This document shows positions 26,871-35,537 of a DNA stretch of 64,000 nucleotides, in pieces; the stretch's first letter is position 1; each line of letters begins with the position of its first letter. The DNA lies in NCBI RefSeq assembly GCF_009828095.1, contig NZ_WTYP01000001.1:1550001-1614000 (forward strand), read 5' to 3'. The DNA comes from Pontixanthobacter luteolus (GTDB taxonomy: Bacteria > Pseudomonadota > Alphaproteobacteria > Sphingomonadales > Sphingomonadaceae). The notes beneath the pieces are model-generated. The model made no database searches and was not told the DNA's origin. It saw nothing but the letters and a program-made list of their open reading frames with translations. The translations under genes and the position numbers were made by a program.

Positions 26871-29081
26871 ATGAAGCGATGGATTGCGCGTGCCGGATGG
26901 GCCGTGCTCGGCCTAGTGCTGGCGGTATTGATCGGCCTGATGGTGTGGGAACCGCTGGCAGCCGGGAAGAGCGCGGCACCGGACACCGACCGCACTTATG
27001 AGGCGGAAATCGTTCGGAGCGAATTCGGGGTGCCGCATATCTACGGCGAAACTGACGCAGATGTCGCTTACGGCGTGGCCATCGCCCATTCGGAAGATGA
27101 TTTCTTCACCTTGCAGGACGTGATCGCGATGAGCCGCGGACGTTACGGCGCAATCGCCGGGGAAGAAGGCGCTCAGGTCGATTTCGCTTATCACCTGCTT
27201 GATGCGCGCGGGACCGCCGAACGGCATTATTCCGCCCTGCCCGCCGATACGCGCGCTTTGTTCGAAGCCTACGCCACCGGCCTGAACCAATATGCCGATG
27301 AACATCCGGCACAGATCAAGCTGGCGAATCTGTTCCCGGTGAACGGTCAGGATGTGGCGGCTGGGTTTGCCTTGCGTCAGCCGTTTTTCTTTGGTCTCGG
27401 CAACACCATTGGCCCTCTGGTCTCCGGTGATCCGCTTCCGCGCGAATTCGGCCCGGCCATTCCCGGCTATGCTCCGTCAGACGATGCTGAGCCGATCATG
27501 GATCTCAGCGGGGAAGATCAGGTCGCCCGCGCATTACCAATCCATATGGGCGAAGACGGCGCTTTGGCCGGATCGAACGCGTGGGCGATTGCTCCGGACA
27601 AATCGGGCGACGGGGTGACCCGGCTCGTTTCCAACAGTCACCAGCCGTGGCGGGGCGGCGTCGCTTGGTATGAGATGGTCGTACAAAGCAACGAGGGCTG
27701 GCATTATGCCGGGGCCAATTTTCCGGGCAGCCCGTTCCCCTTCCTTGGCCATAACGAGAATTTGGGCTGGACCAACACGGTCAACCGGCCCGACATGACC
27801 GACATCTACCGCCTCGAGGTGGATGAAGCAGGCGAGAATTACCGTCTGGACGGCAAATGGATCCCGCTTGAACAGCGTAGCTTCACCTTGCCGGTAAAGA
27901 TGGGGCCGTTGGTTCTGCCTGTGCGCCAGACTGTCTATCGCAGCGTGCATGGTCCGGTAATCCGCAATGACGACGGCTATTTTGCCATCCGTTACGGCGG
28001 CATGGACAATTTGGGTCAGCTGGACGCGTATTACCGCCTCAACAAGGCCGAAACGCTCGAGGAATGGGAAACCATTCTGGCACGCATGGACATCCCCTCG
28101 ACCAACTTCATCTACGGCGACCGTGAGGGCAACATTGGCTACGTCTACAATGCGGCAATCCCCGATCGGCCGAAGGGACCAAACTGGCGCGGTATCCTGC
28201 CAGGCGATGACAGCTCGCTGATCTGGAAAGATGTTGTCGAATATTCCGCCATTCCCAAGGTGATCAACCCGTCCAGCGGGTGGGTTTATAACGCCAACAA
28301 CCAGCCCTATTCCGCAGCCGGACCGGCCGATGATATCGACCCGGAAAGCGTGCCCGCCGAAATGGGCGTGGAGCTGAAGATGACCAATCGCGCAAGGCGC
28401 GCGGAAGAACTGATGAACCGCGCCGGCAGGATCGACCGATTGACGCTTGAACGGATCAAATACGATACCGGCTATGTGCGGGCGGATTACGTCGACACGA
28501 TGCTGAACAGCGTGGCACTGCTCGATGTGACCGACGATCCGGAATTGCTGGAGGGACAGCGCCTGCTGGCTGAATGGGATCTGTCATCAGACGGTGTCGG
28601 ACAAGGCGATGCCATCGCCCTGCTGATGGTGCGGCCATGGATGAGCGCCGAATACCAGAACAAGGCTCTGCCCGATGCAAGAGAAGAGCTGCAACGCTCG
28701 GTTGATCACCTGATCACCCATTTTGGACGGCTGGACCCACCAATGTCAGAATTGCTGCGATTGCGGCAGGGCGATGTCGATCTGCCACTGGACGGGGGCA
28801 GCGATACTCTGAGGGCATCTACCCTGTGGGACGTCGATGACGATGGGCGGCTATCCGTGCGGCACGGGGACAGTTTCCTGATGTTCGTCGAATGGGAACG
28901 CGGAAAACGGGTGCGGTCGCAGTCGATCCAGCCATACGGAGCGGCCACCACAAGGCCGAACAGCCCACACTATGCCGACCAGGCACCCCTGTTCGTTCGC
29001 AAGGAATTAAAACCGGTCCATTTCTGGCGCGTTGATGCGCTGAAAAACGCCGCTCATCGAAAAACGGTCACCAACAGGTGA
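26871..29081 (+). CDS. Penicillin acylase (S45) family amidohydrolase
   Basis: A 736-residue Ntn-hydrolase precursor. It starts with a signal-anchor or signal peptide (WAVLGLVLAVLIGLMVWEPLAAG). The alpha-chain region begins with VRSEFGVPHIYGETDADVAYG, typical of the family. The autocatalytic cleavage site is GSNAW near residue 240: the Ser would become the N-terminal nucleophile of the beta chain. The family's downstream segments GNIGYVYNAAIP and VNPSSGWVYNANNQP are present. Members hydrolyse amide bonds of acylated compounds, including penicillins and acyl-homoserine lactones; the substrate here is not known. The protein probably works in the periplasm. The M16 peptidase gene follows after 50 bases. 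Confidence 0.9.
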   Translation: MKRWIARAGWAVLGLVLAVLIGLMVWEPLAAGKSAAPDTDRTYEAEIVRSEFGVPHIYGETDADVAYGVAIAHSEDDFFTLQDVIAMSRGRYGAIAGEEGAQVDFAYHLLDARGTAERHYSALPADTRALFEAYATGLNQYADEHPAQIKLANLFPVNGQDVAAGFALRQPFFFGLGNTIGPLVSGDPLPREFGPAIPGYAPSDDAEPIMDLSGEDQVARALPIHMGEDGALAGSNAWAIAPDKSGDGVTRLVSNSHQPWRGGVAWYEMVVQSNEGWHYAGANFPGSPFPFLGHNENLGWTNTVNRPDMTDIYRLEVDEAGENYRLDGKWIPLEQRSFTLPVKMGPLVLPVRQTVYRSVHGPVIRNDDGYFAIRYGGMDNLGQLDAYYRLNKAETLEEWETILARMDIPSTNFIYGDREGNIGYVYNAAIPDRPKGPNWRGILPGDDSSLIWKDVVEYSAIPKVINPSSGWVYNANNQPYSAAGPADDIDPESVPAEMGVELKMTNRARRAEELMNRAGRIDRLTLERIKYDTGYVRADYVDTMLNSVALLDVTDDPELLEGQRLLAEWDLSSDGVGQGDAIALLMVRPWMSAEYQNKALPDAREELQRSVDHLITHFGRLDPPMSELLRLRQGDVDLPLDGGSDTLRASTLWDVDDDGRLSVRHGDSFLMFVEWERGKRVRSQSIQPYGAATTRPNSPHYADQAPLFVRKELKPVHFWRVDALKNAAHRKTVTNR

Positions 29082-29131
29082 GCCGCTTTTAAAACTGCCA
29101 CCGGACTAAATTTACCTCAGAGGACTGATAC

Positions 29132-32062
29132 ATGCGCCTTCAACTACTCGCACGCTTTGCTTCTGCCAGCCTGATCGCGCTGTCGCTGGCGGCATGCCAG
29201 ACGACTGCGGCAGAACCTATTGCGGTTTCTTCCGCGCTGCCGGGCGACAACACTGACGCGCAGGTGGCAAGCGCTGATCCGGCTCCGGTCTCGGAACTGA
29301 TCGATGCGGTTTCGATCCCATACGAATCGTTCCAGCTGGAAAACGGACTGACCGTTCTGGTGCACGAAGACCGCAAGGCCCCGGTGGTCGGCGTATCGAT
29401 CTGGTATAATGTCGGCTCCAAGCACGAGCCTGAAGGCAAGACCGGTTTTGCCCATCTGTTCGAACACTTGATGTTCAACGGGTCGGAAAACGCGCCAGGT
29501 GATTTCTTCGAGCCTCTGCAGCAGGTCGGCGCGACCGATTTCAACGGCACCACCTGGTTCGACCGCACAAATTACTTCGAAACCGTCCCTACCGGCGCGC
29601 TCGACCGGGCGCTGATGCTGGAAAGTGACCGGATGGGATATTTGCTGGGTGCGGTCACGCAGGAAAAGCTCGATAACCAGATCGGGGTTGTCCAGAACGA
29701 GAAACGCCAGGGTGATAACCAGCCATACGGGCTGACCGAATACGAACAGCTGGAAAACCTCTATCCTGCGGGCCACCCCTATCACCACTCGACCATCGGA
29801 TCGATGGACGACCTGTCCTCGGCCACGCTGGAAGACGTAAAACAGTGGTTCCGCGACAATTACGGGCCGAACAACGCAGTGCTGGTGCTGGCTGGAGACA
29901 TCGATACCGCCACCGCGCGGGAAAAAGTGACCAAGTGGTTCGGTGCAATCAAGCGCGGGCCGGAGACCACACCTGTCGCGGCCCCTGTCCCGACATTGCC
30001 CGAGCCAAAATTGAAAACGATTTACGACCGGATCGCCTCCCCTCGCCTGTACCGCATGTGGGCCGTTCCTGGGCTGGACAATCCTGACTTCCTGCCGCTG
30101 TCGATGGGCGCAACCGTGCTTGGCGGCCTGGCCTCATCGCGGCTGGACAATGCGCTGGTGCGCGAACAGCAACTGGCAGTCCGGGTCGTCGCACGGGCGG
30201 AAATTTTCGCCCAGGCCGGTCAATTTGTTGTTTACGCCGATGCAAAGCCCGGCGTTGACCAGGAGGAACTCGCTGCCGCACTCGATGCAGAGATCGAGAA
30301 ATTCATGGCTGAAGGGCCAACCGCTGGCGAAATCCAGCGGGCGACAACAGTCTACGCCGCTGGCCAGATCCGCGGGCTGGAGCAAGTTGGCGGGTTCAGC
30401 GGCAAGGCACCAACACTGGCCGAAGGCTTGCTGTATCAAGGCGATCCGGGCGCGTACAAAACCACGCTGCGCCGTGCGGCCGCATTGACGCAGGAGGAAG
30501 TGCGCGATGTGACCGCGAAATGGCTCTCACGTCCGGTATTCGAACTCATCGTCGAACCCGGCGACCGGCAGGAAGGCGGCGAAAACCGTGGAGGTTTCGT
30601 AATCGCTCCAGAGGGATCGAGTGCGATGCAGCCGGCGTTCTTTATCAACCCTGCCGCAATGCAGGGGTCGGTAGGCGTCGCCGTTCCGGAAGCAGACCGG
30701 TCGCAATTGCCGCCTGTGGGCGAGCTAAAACCACTCGATTTCCCCGACATTGAACGCGCGACCCTGTCCAACGGGATGGAAGTCTATTTCGCCCGCCGCG
30801 ATGCAGTCCCCGCCGTTAGCGTGCGGGTTGCGTTCAATGCAGGTTACGGCGCTGACCCCGCTGGCCGCTTGGGCCTGCATTCGCTGATGCTCAGCGCGAT
30901 GGACGAAGGGACCACCTCGCTCAGTTCGTCGGAACTGGCGGTCGCCCGCGAACAGCTCGGTGCCTCGATCGGAGGCGGCGCAAATGCCGACACCACGTTC
31001 TTCAGCCTCGATGCGGTGACCCCGAACCTGCTCGGATCTCTGAACCTGCTAGCCGACTACATTCGCAACCCCGCATTCGACGCGAGCGAACTTGAGCGAG
31101 TGCGCGCACAGCAATTGACGCGGATCACCAATGAACTGAACAACCCGGCGCAGATCGGGCAACGGGCGCTGCTGCCGATCCTGTACGGGCAAGACCACCC
31201 TTACGGCATTCCGCCCAGCGGCACCGGCGACCCGCAGGTGGTGCAGACAGTCACGCGCGAGGAGATTTCCGATTTCCACCGCATGTGGCTGCGCCCCGAT
31301 CTGGCAAAGGTGTTCGTGGTTGGCGACACCACGCTGGAGGAAGCCGTCCGTATGCTTGAGGCAAGCTTTGGCGACTGGCAGCCGCCAGCAGTCCCGGCAC
31401 CGGAAAAAACCTACGATGCGCCCATCCCCCAGCCTGAACAGCGCATCATCCTGCTCAACCGCCCCAATTCGCCGCAGTCGATTATCTTCGGCGGCCTTGT
31501 GCTGGAACAGAAGGGCACAGACGACCTGACCGTGCTTCAATCGGCCAATGAGGTTTTCGGCGGCAGTTTCCTCAGCCGGATCAACATGAACCTGCGTGAG
31601 ACAAAGGGATGGTCCTACGGCGTGCGCAGTATGGTGCGGGCACCGCTCGACCGGTCGTATTTCATGATCTACGCGCCGGTTCAGTCTGACCGCACGGGCG
31701 ACTCGCTGGCCGAACTGCGCAAGGATTTGGCCGAGTACACCAGCGGCAAGGGCGTGACCGAAGAAGAGCTGGTTCGCCTGATCAATGGCAATGTGCGCGA
31801 ATTGCCGGGCCAGTTCGAAACCAGCGGTGATGTGCTGGGCGGGATCGTCAACATCGTGACCTACGATCGCCCGGACGATTATTACGAGACGCTGTCCGAA
31901 AAATATTCCTCGCTCACCGCCCAGCAGCTTGACGCTGCGGCATTGGGGGCTCTGCGCGAGAACCAGATCGTCTATGTTATTGTCGGCGATGCAGAAGTGG
32001 TGCGCCCGCAACTTGACGCATTGGGCCTCCCCGTGGAAGTGCGGGAAACATCAGGCGAATAA
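29132..32062 (+). CDS. M16 family zinc metallopeptidase, two-unit form
   Basis: A 976-residue exported peptidase of the insulinase/PqqL type with two M16 halves. The N-terminus is a lipoprotein signal with LSLAACQT (lipobox LAAC). The active half holds the inverted zinc motif HLFEHLMFNG near residue 110, with the downstream glutamate expected around QIGVVQNEK. The C-terminal half (from ~residue 530: LSNGMEVYFARRDAVPAVSVRV) is the inactive partner unit, lacking HxxEH. It probably degrades peptides in the periplasm or at the outer membrane. It lies 50 bases after the acylase gene and 30 bases before a small protein gene, suggesting a three-gene unit. Confidence 0.92.
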   Translation: MRLQLLARFASASLIALSLAACQTTAAEPIAVSSALPGDNTDAQVASADPAPVSELIDAVSIPYESFQLENGLTVLVHEDRKAPVVGVSIWYNVGSKHEPEGKTGFAHLFEHLMFNGSENAPGDFFEPLQQVGATDFNGTTWFDRTNYFETVPTGALDRALMLESDRMGYLLGAVTQEKLDNQIGVVQNEKRQGDNQPYGLTEYEQLENLYPAGHPYHHSTIGSMDDLSSATLEDVKQWFRDNYGPNNAVLVLAGDIDTATAREKVTKWFGAIKRGPETTPVAAPVPTLPEPKLKTIYDRIASPRLYRMWAVPGLDNPDFLPLSMGATVLGGLASSRLDNALVREQQLAVRVVARAEIFAQAGQFVVYADAKPGVDQEELAAALDAEIEKFMAEGPTAGEIQRATTVYAAGQIRGLEQVGGFSGKAPTLAEGLLYQGDPGAYKTTLRRAAALTQEEVRDVTAKWLSRPVFELIVEPGDRQEGGENRGGFVIAPEGSSAMQPAFFINPAAMQGSVGVAVPEADRSQLPPVGELKPLDFPDIERATLSNGMEVYFARRDAVPAVSVRVAFNAGYGADPAGRLGLHSLMLSAMDEGTTSLSSSELAVAREQLGASIGGGANADTTFFSLDAVTPNLLGSLNLLADYIRNPAFDASELERVRAQQLTRITNELNNPAQIGQRALLPILYGQDHPYGIPPSGTGDPQVVQTVTREEISDFHRMWLRPDLAKVFVVGDTTLEEAVRMLEASFGDWQPPAVPAPEKTYDAPIPQPEQRIILLNRPNSPQSIIFGGLVLEQKGTDDLTVLQSANEVFGGSFLSRINMNLRETKGWSYGVRSMVRAPLDRSYFMIYAPVQSDRTGDSLAELRKDLAEYTSGKGVTEEELVRLINGNVRELPGQFETSGDVLGGIVNIVTYDRPDDYYETLSEKYSSLTAQQLDAAALGALRENQIVYVIVGDAEVVRPQLDALGLPVEVRETSGE

Positions 32063-32092
32063 GCCGTTCGAATTGTATCAAAGGAGAATATT

Positions 32093-32398
32093 ATGTCCGT
32101 AGCAGGTACTTATGATTGCGTAACCAAGAGCCCTATGGGCGACCAGAAGAGCACTTTCACCGTCGTCCCTGGCGATGACGGCACCACCTTCACCGGCACC
32201 AATGCCGGCGCAATGGGCAGCATGGACGTCGACGACGGCAAGATCGACGGCAACAAGCTGACATGGAAGATGAACATGACCGTTCCGATGCCGATGACCC
32301 TCGACTGCGAAGCAACCGTCGATGGCGATCAGCTGGTCGGCAACGTCAATGCAGGCGCATTCGGTTCGATGGCCATGACCGGTGAGCGTCAGGGCTAA
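32093..32398 (+). CDS. Small protein of unknown function
   Basis: A 101-residue protein, MSVAGTYDCVTKSPMGDQKS at its start, behind an AAGGAG ribosome site. It is rich in Gly, Asp, Thr and Met and its repeating pattern (TFTVVPGDDGTTFTGTNAGAMGSMDVDDG, shown only in part) suggests a small all-beta fold in which two short hairpin units repeat: GAMGSMDVDDGKIDGNKLTW and GAFGSMAMTG. No signal peptide is seen. It has two cysteines (CVTK and LDCEA). Similar short proteins are encoded beside many sphingomonad enzymes, but I cannot name a function. A terminator follows. Confidence 0.75.
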   Translation: MSVAGTYDCVTKSPMGDQKSTFTVVPGDDGTTFTGTNAGAMGSMDVDDGKIDGNKLTWKMNMTVPMPMTLDCEATVDGDQLVGNVNAGAFGSMAMTGERQG

Positions 32399-32430
32399 GC
32401 TGCTGTCAAACGACTAGCGCTTAACCAAGC

Positions 32431-32476
32431 CAAAAAAAAGGGGCGCCGGAGTATTCCTCCGGCGCCCTTCTTTTTT
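32431..32476. terminator. Strong bidirectional terminator
   Basis: A perfect 11-bp stem GGGCGCCGGAG (32441-32451) pairs with CTCCGGCGCCC (32457-32467). Eight A residues precede and a TTCTTTTTT tract follows, so both strands are served: the small gene on the plus strand and the remnant gene on the minus strand. Confidence 0.9.
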
Positions 32477-32494
32477 GCCTGTCGTCAGCGCGGA

Positions 32495-32641
32495 TCACAT
32501 CAGCTTGACGCGGTCCATGATGCCGCGGACTTCCTCGATATTCTGGTCGAAGAAATGCAGCCGCGGCGCGGTGAAGTTTACCACGTAGAGTTCGCCGTTG
32601 TGCACCGCCATGCGCGCTTCGCCGCGGTAGTCGTGAATGCC
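32495..32641 (-). pseudogene. C-terminal remnant of a truncated gene
   Basis: On the minus strand, 48 codons plus a TGA encode a coherent, normal-composition C-terminus that begins GIHDYRGEARMAVHNGELYVV and ends IEEVRGIMDRVKLM. It has no start codon or ribosome site in a proper position; upstream the frame runs through a few A/T-rich codons into the stop of the next gene (TGA at 32681-32683). The high-G+C codon use of the fragment differs sharply from the A/T-rich DNA beyond 32645. It is best read as the surviving end of a host gene whose front part was replaced by the insertion upstream. Its original function is not recognised. Confidence 0.7.
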
Positions 32642-32680
32642 CAAGGTTGATGAAAAACAAGGCTTATACGGCGCCCGCGT

Positions 32681-33529
32681 TCATTCTACAGTAAACCCGA
32701 AAACGCGAGCTCCCGACGCTCCTGCGGTACCAGAGATACCGGGCCCAACCCCTCCTCCAAGCGCAAAGATGAAACCGTATTCACCAGCTTCAAGTTCTGT
32801 CTCAGATTGTATTTTATAAACACCAGGGGACACCTGTTCATAGACGAAAGCTATTTGATCCTTATCCATAACGCCGGCTTTGACGCCACCAATATTCATA
32901 CTTCCAATTCTGGCTTCTCTTCGACCCTTTTTTTCCTTCAACTTGACGAGTGAAAACTCATTTGGAGATTGGATTGAAGCCCCAAAACCCGTGGAAAAAG
33001 TACCTGACTGCCCGCCATTCGCAGAATCCAGATAGATGTAGAAAGTCGGACGGCGCGAACTCGAGTTGACGCGTGCTGTTTCTCCCGGAATAACCGCTTT
33101 GACGCTAGCCGATGCGATACCGCCAGTTATGGCATATCCAAGAATCCCGCCTGTCTTGGTCTGCGTTGAGGCAATAGGGTCAATCTTCCACATACGTGGT
33201 TCGCTTGACCAATCATCAAATAGATAGACGCCTGTGAAATGAGGAATAAGTGGATTAGGTGAATCCTCGGACAGATCAGGTTCCACAGTTGCGCGCTTGA
33301 CCATCGCGGCTATGACAGAGCTTGGCACACCTTGGTCTCTGAGCGCGAGCAGTGTTGTTGTATCTGTCAGATACTCGCTATCACTAGTCTCGATCTTGGC
33401 AATCACAGCTTCTTCACCGAGGCCAGCAGCCAAGAGCGCGACAACATCTGAGTTCGAGAGTGTTTCGGCATGCGCGTTAGTCGCAAAAAGACTCATGCAT
33501 GCAATTACTCCGCCTATGTATTTCTTCAT
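32681..33529 (-). CDS. Exported protein of unknown function in A/T-rich islet
   Basis: A 282-residue protein with a signal peptide (KKYIGGVIACMSLFATNAHAE; start ATG at 33527-33529). The mature N-terminus carries a short helical repeat module often found in secreted proteobacterial proteins: SNSDVVALLAAGLGEEAVIAKI followed by a 'LLALRDQGVPSSVIAAM' helix pair. The rest looks like a beta-rich domain with several small Gly/Ser stretches and ends FALGGGVGPGISGTAGASG. Codon use is more A/T-rich than the genome around it (a 60-base sample from 33361 has 45% G+C), which suggests transfer. Function unknown. Confidence 0.7.
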   Translation of the reverse strand: MKKYIGGVIACMSLFATNAHAETLSNSDVVALLAAGLGEEAVIAKIETSDSEYLTDTTTLLALRDQGVPSSVIAAMVKRATVEPDLSEDSPNPLIPHFTGVYLFDDWSSEPRMWKIDPIASTQTKTGGILGYAITGGIASASVKAVIPGETARVNSSSRRPTFYIYLDSANGGQSGTFSTGFGASIQSPNEFSLVKLKEKKGRREARIGSMNIGGVKAGVMDKDQIAFVYEQVSPGVYKIQSETELEAGEYGFIFALGGGVGPGISGTAGASGARVFGFTVE

Positions 33530-33687
33530 TTTGTGCCCCACAACCTTTTGAATTTCTGACATAGTCTTTTTGATAACAGAAGCCAGCCCGGTTACAAGAT
33601 GCAATGCAGTGAGATAACCTTTCAAGATAACTCGAAAAATATTGCTCGATTTCACAAATCGTGCTGGGCAAATTAGGGTCAGGCAAG
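33530..33687. other. A/T-rich non-coding stretch of the islet
   Basis: No convincing gene. It holds the presumed promoter of the 282-residue exported protein on the minus strand. Short open frames here lack ribosome sites and family features. Confidence 0.5.
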
Positions 33688-33842
33688 AGAGAGTTTAGGC
33701 CAGCCTCGCTTTCAGTCATTCAATGACAGCAGCCCGGGTTAGCCTTTCCCTGCATAGTCTGGCCGACAAAGAAGCCGAGACGCTTGTTTTTCCCGCTCTT
33801 GCACTGTTCGACCTTGTCGCAATTATCGGCGATGATCGCACT
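33688..33842 (-). pseudogene. gatB: Decayed duplicate of the gatB 3' end
   Basis: Read on the minus strand, this stretch encodes [19 protein letters not shown], then [20 protein letters not shown] and a stop. The intact gatB ends with [19 protein letters not shown], then [21 protein letters not shown]. Over the 84 bases starting at GTCTGGCCGAC (intact copy 35609 onward) I count 14 differences, about 83% identity, plus a 9-10-base deletion and small indels further on. Homology fades at about 33688 and stops abruptly at 33842. It is a partial, non-functional second copy in the same orientation as gatB about 1.8 kb away. Confidence 0.85.
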
Positions 33843-34097
33843 CTCAGCTTAACCAATGTATGCCGGTGCGTGACCACTAGTTCAGGTGCCCAGATCGTTT
33901 CCTGCCGGGCACCCAACAGCAAACCGTAGGATATGCGATCAGTTATCCAGCTCTGAGCTTCACCCTGTTGTTCAATAATATAGACCGCAGCGAGTGAAAC
34001 CGGATCAGTCAATATCCGGCTCGGCGCAGGTGCATTCAATTGGGCCGCTATTGTCAGGTATCCCGGTCTGGACGAGGTCGATGAAGGAGCACCAAAC
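33843..34097. other. Unassigned spacer between gatB remnant and exported-protein gene
   Basis: About 255 bases with no convincing gene. A minus-strand open frame (34135-33716) runs through it but crosses both the next gene's end and the gatB remnant in a different frame, so it is probably not real. It could be the decayed rest of a former gene. Confidence 0.4.
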
Positions 34098-34925
34098 CTA
34101 GAACCGTTTTGGAACGGTCCTGCCAGTCTTCGCATCGATCACATTGCCGGCATCATAGGCCAGAACGCCAGGTATTGGAGCCAGCCGATTGGCGAGAAGC
34201 CTGGCCGGTTCAAGAAAACTGCCGGCCGCTTCATATTCTGCTGCTTCGACGGAAAGCCGGGCAAGCTGCCCGGGGACGGAATTGCCGACCGGCGGACGCA
34301 CGCCCGCAGCGAACATCGGATAATCTTGCCGCATTTTCTTGCCGAGCCCGGTATCTTGGGCAAGTTCCGGAAACTCACTCTCGCTCCAAGCCAAGTCGAT
34401 CAGGATCGACCCCAGATTCGTAACCCGGCCCGCCTTCGCACCAAACGATACAGTGCCCATGCAATTGCACTGCCAGAGGTATTTATTGAAGCCGAGGCCA
34501 TAGAACACATACTCGCCCGGCTGGACCGCGATCACGAATATCCGGTCGTTGCCTTCCTTAGAATAGAAACGGCCATTCTCTAGCTGGTAGAGGTTGATCG
34601 CTTCGGAATATTCAAAGGCGAAAGTCTCAAGCGGGCCGATGTCCTCATCATTCTTGAGCGCTTCGTTATACGCTTGCTGCTTGGCCGCGCGGTACCCGCC
34701 CAGTTCCTGTTCGCTTGGTTTGCGCAAGAAAACCGGTTGCAGCTTGGTCGAAACCGAAGTCGCAGGCATGCGGATCAGCAGATACGCCCTGTCACTGGCG
34801 ATCTCTATGTCAGCGCCTTTACGAAAGTGCTGAAAATTGACGCCATCCTGAGCCAATGCTGCATTCGGCAATGCGAGTGCGAGCGAGACGCAGAGAGCGA
34901 AGGTGAAAACAAGCCGCGTGATCAT
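34098..34925 (-). CDS. Exported protein of unknown function
   Basis: A 275-residue protein with a signal peptide (RLVFTFALCVSLALALPNAALAQ). The mature part reads like a beta-rich domain: SDRAYLLIRMPAT, VIAVQPGEYVFYGLGF, then LWQCNCMGTVSFGAKAGRVTNLGSILID, in which a Cys-x-Cys pair precedes an 'FxAxAGxVTNLGSI' motif. Such a motif recurs in small exported proteins of proteobacteria that carry surface or stress roles, but I cannot name the family. The stop of the upstream 182-residue gene overlaps its ATG by four bases, so the two form a coupled pair. It lies inside the region bounded by the two gatB 3' ends. Confidence 0.75.
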   Translation of the reverse strand: MITRLVFTFALCVSLALALPNAALAQDGVNFQHFRKGADIEIASDRAYLLIRMPATSVSTKLQPVFLRKPSEQELGGYRAAKQQAYNEALKNDEDIGPLETFAFEYSEAINLYQLENGRFYSKEGNDRIFVIAVQPGEYVFYGLGFNKYLWQCNCMGTVSFGAKAGRVTNLGSILIDLAWSESEFPELAQDTGLGKKMRQDYPMFAAGVRPPVGNSVPGQLARLSVEAAEYEAAGSFLEPARLLANRLAPIPGVLAYDAGNVIDAKTGRTVPKRF

Positions 34926-35470
34926 GATGTCACCTTCGGGGTCGATGGAACAGGTCCCGATGCGATCGCCGCCTGAAGATTGATAAGTTCGGAAGGGTTG
35001 TCGCCTTCATGGATTTGCTTCCACATCGGTTCGGTCACCGAATATCGGTCGAAACCGCGAGGAAGCATACAGCGCATCATGACCTGCTGGCGGATGCTGC
35101 GATCCAGCGGGCCTTCCAGAATGGAATAGAATGCCAGACCGACAAGTCCGTACGACCCGTTGAACTCCACCTGCTCCGCAGTCCGGTCACTGTCTTCCCA
35201 AGCCAAAAAGGCCGGCATTTTAAGCTGCTTGCCGCGTGCCAGATGGCTGCTGCATTCGGCAATCTCGCGGCGCGCGTCAGCAAAGCTGGTGCCCACCTTG
35301 TGAAAGACGAAGAACTTCAGTTCATTGCCATATTTGCCATCGGCGGCGACCAGGTCAGGAACTTCGATTTGCGGCTGCCGCTCGTCAGGATCAGCTGGCG
35401 GGGGTTCTTGCGAATAAACCGGCGCGGCTGCCAGTGCCGCGCCAATGCAAAATTTCATTCCAAGCCGCAT
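34922..35470 (-). CDS. Exported protein of unknown function, partner of the preceding gene
   Basis: A 182-residue protein from the ATG at 35468-35470 (a second ATG at 35456-35458 is also possible). The signal peptide is MKFCIGAALAAAPVYSQ with four residues before it. The mature part starts with a Pro/Asp-rich segment and contains two cysteines (IAECSSHLARG and MRCMLPRGFDR) that could pair. Nothing matches a family I recognise. Its end overlaps the next gene's start by four bases. It sits between intact gatB and the decayed gatB 3' copy, so it may belong to the inserted segment. Confidence 0.75.
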   Translation of the reverse strand: MRLGMKFCIGAALAAAPVYSQEPPPADPDERQPQIEVPDLVAADGKYGNELKFFVFHKVGTSFADARREIAECSSHLARGKQLKMPAFLAWEDSDRTAEQVEFNGSYGLVGLAFYSILEGPLDRSIRQQVMMRCMLPRGFDRYSVTEPMWKQIHEGDNPSELINLQAAIASGPVPSTPKVTS

Positions 35471-35537
35471 TATGAACACCCCCACCCACTGTAGCGCTGC
35501 GCAATACTATGGCATCGGGGCCTCACCGCAAGCGCAA

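Noticed and set aside
32421-32660. 79-codon minus-strand frame overlapping the remnant gene
   Set aside because: It reads through the strong terminator in another frame than the coherent remnant; composition is Arg-rich shadow-like.
33716-34135. 139-codon minus-strand frame in the islet
   Set aside because: It runs out of frame through the gatB remnant and into the end of the 275-residue gene; no ribosome site or signal. It may contain decayed coding DNA, but I cannot support it as a gene.
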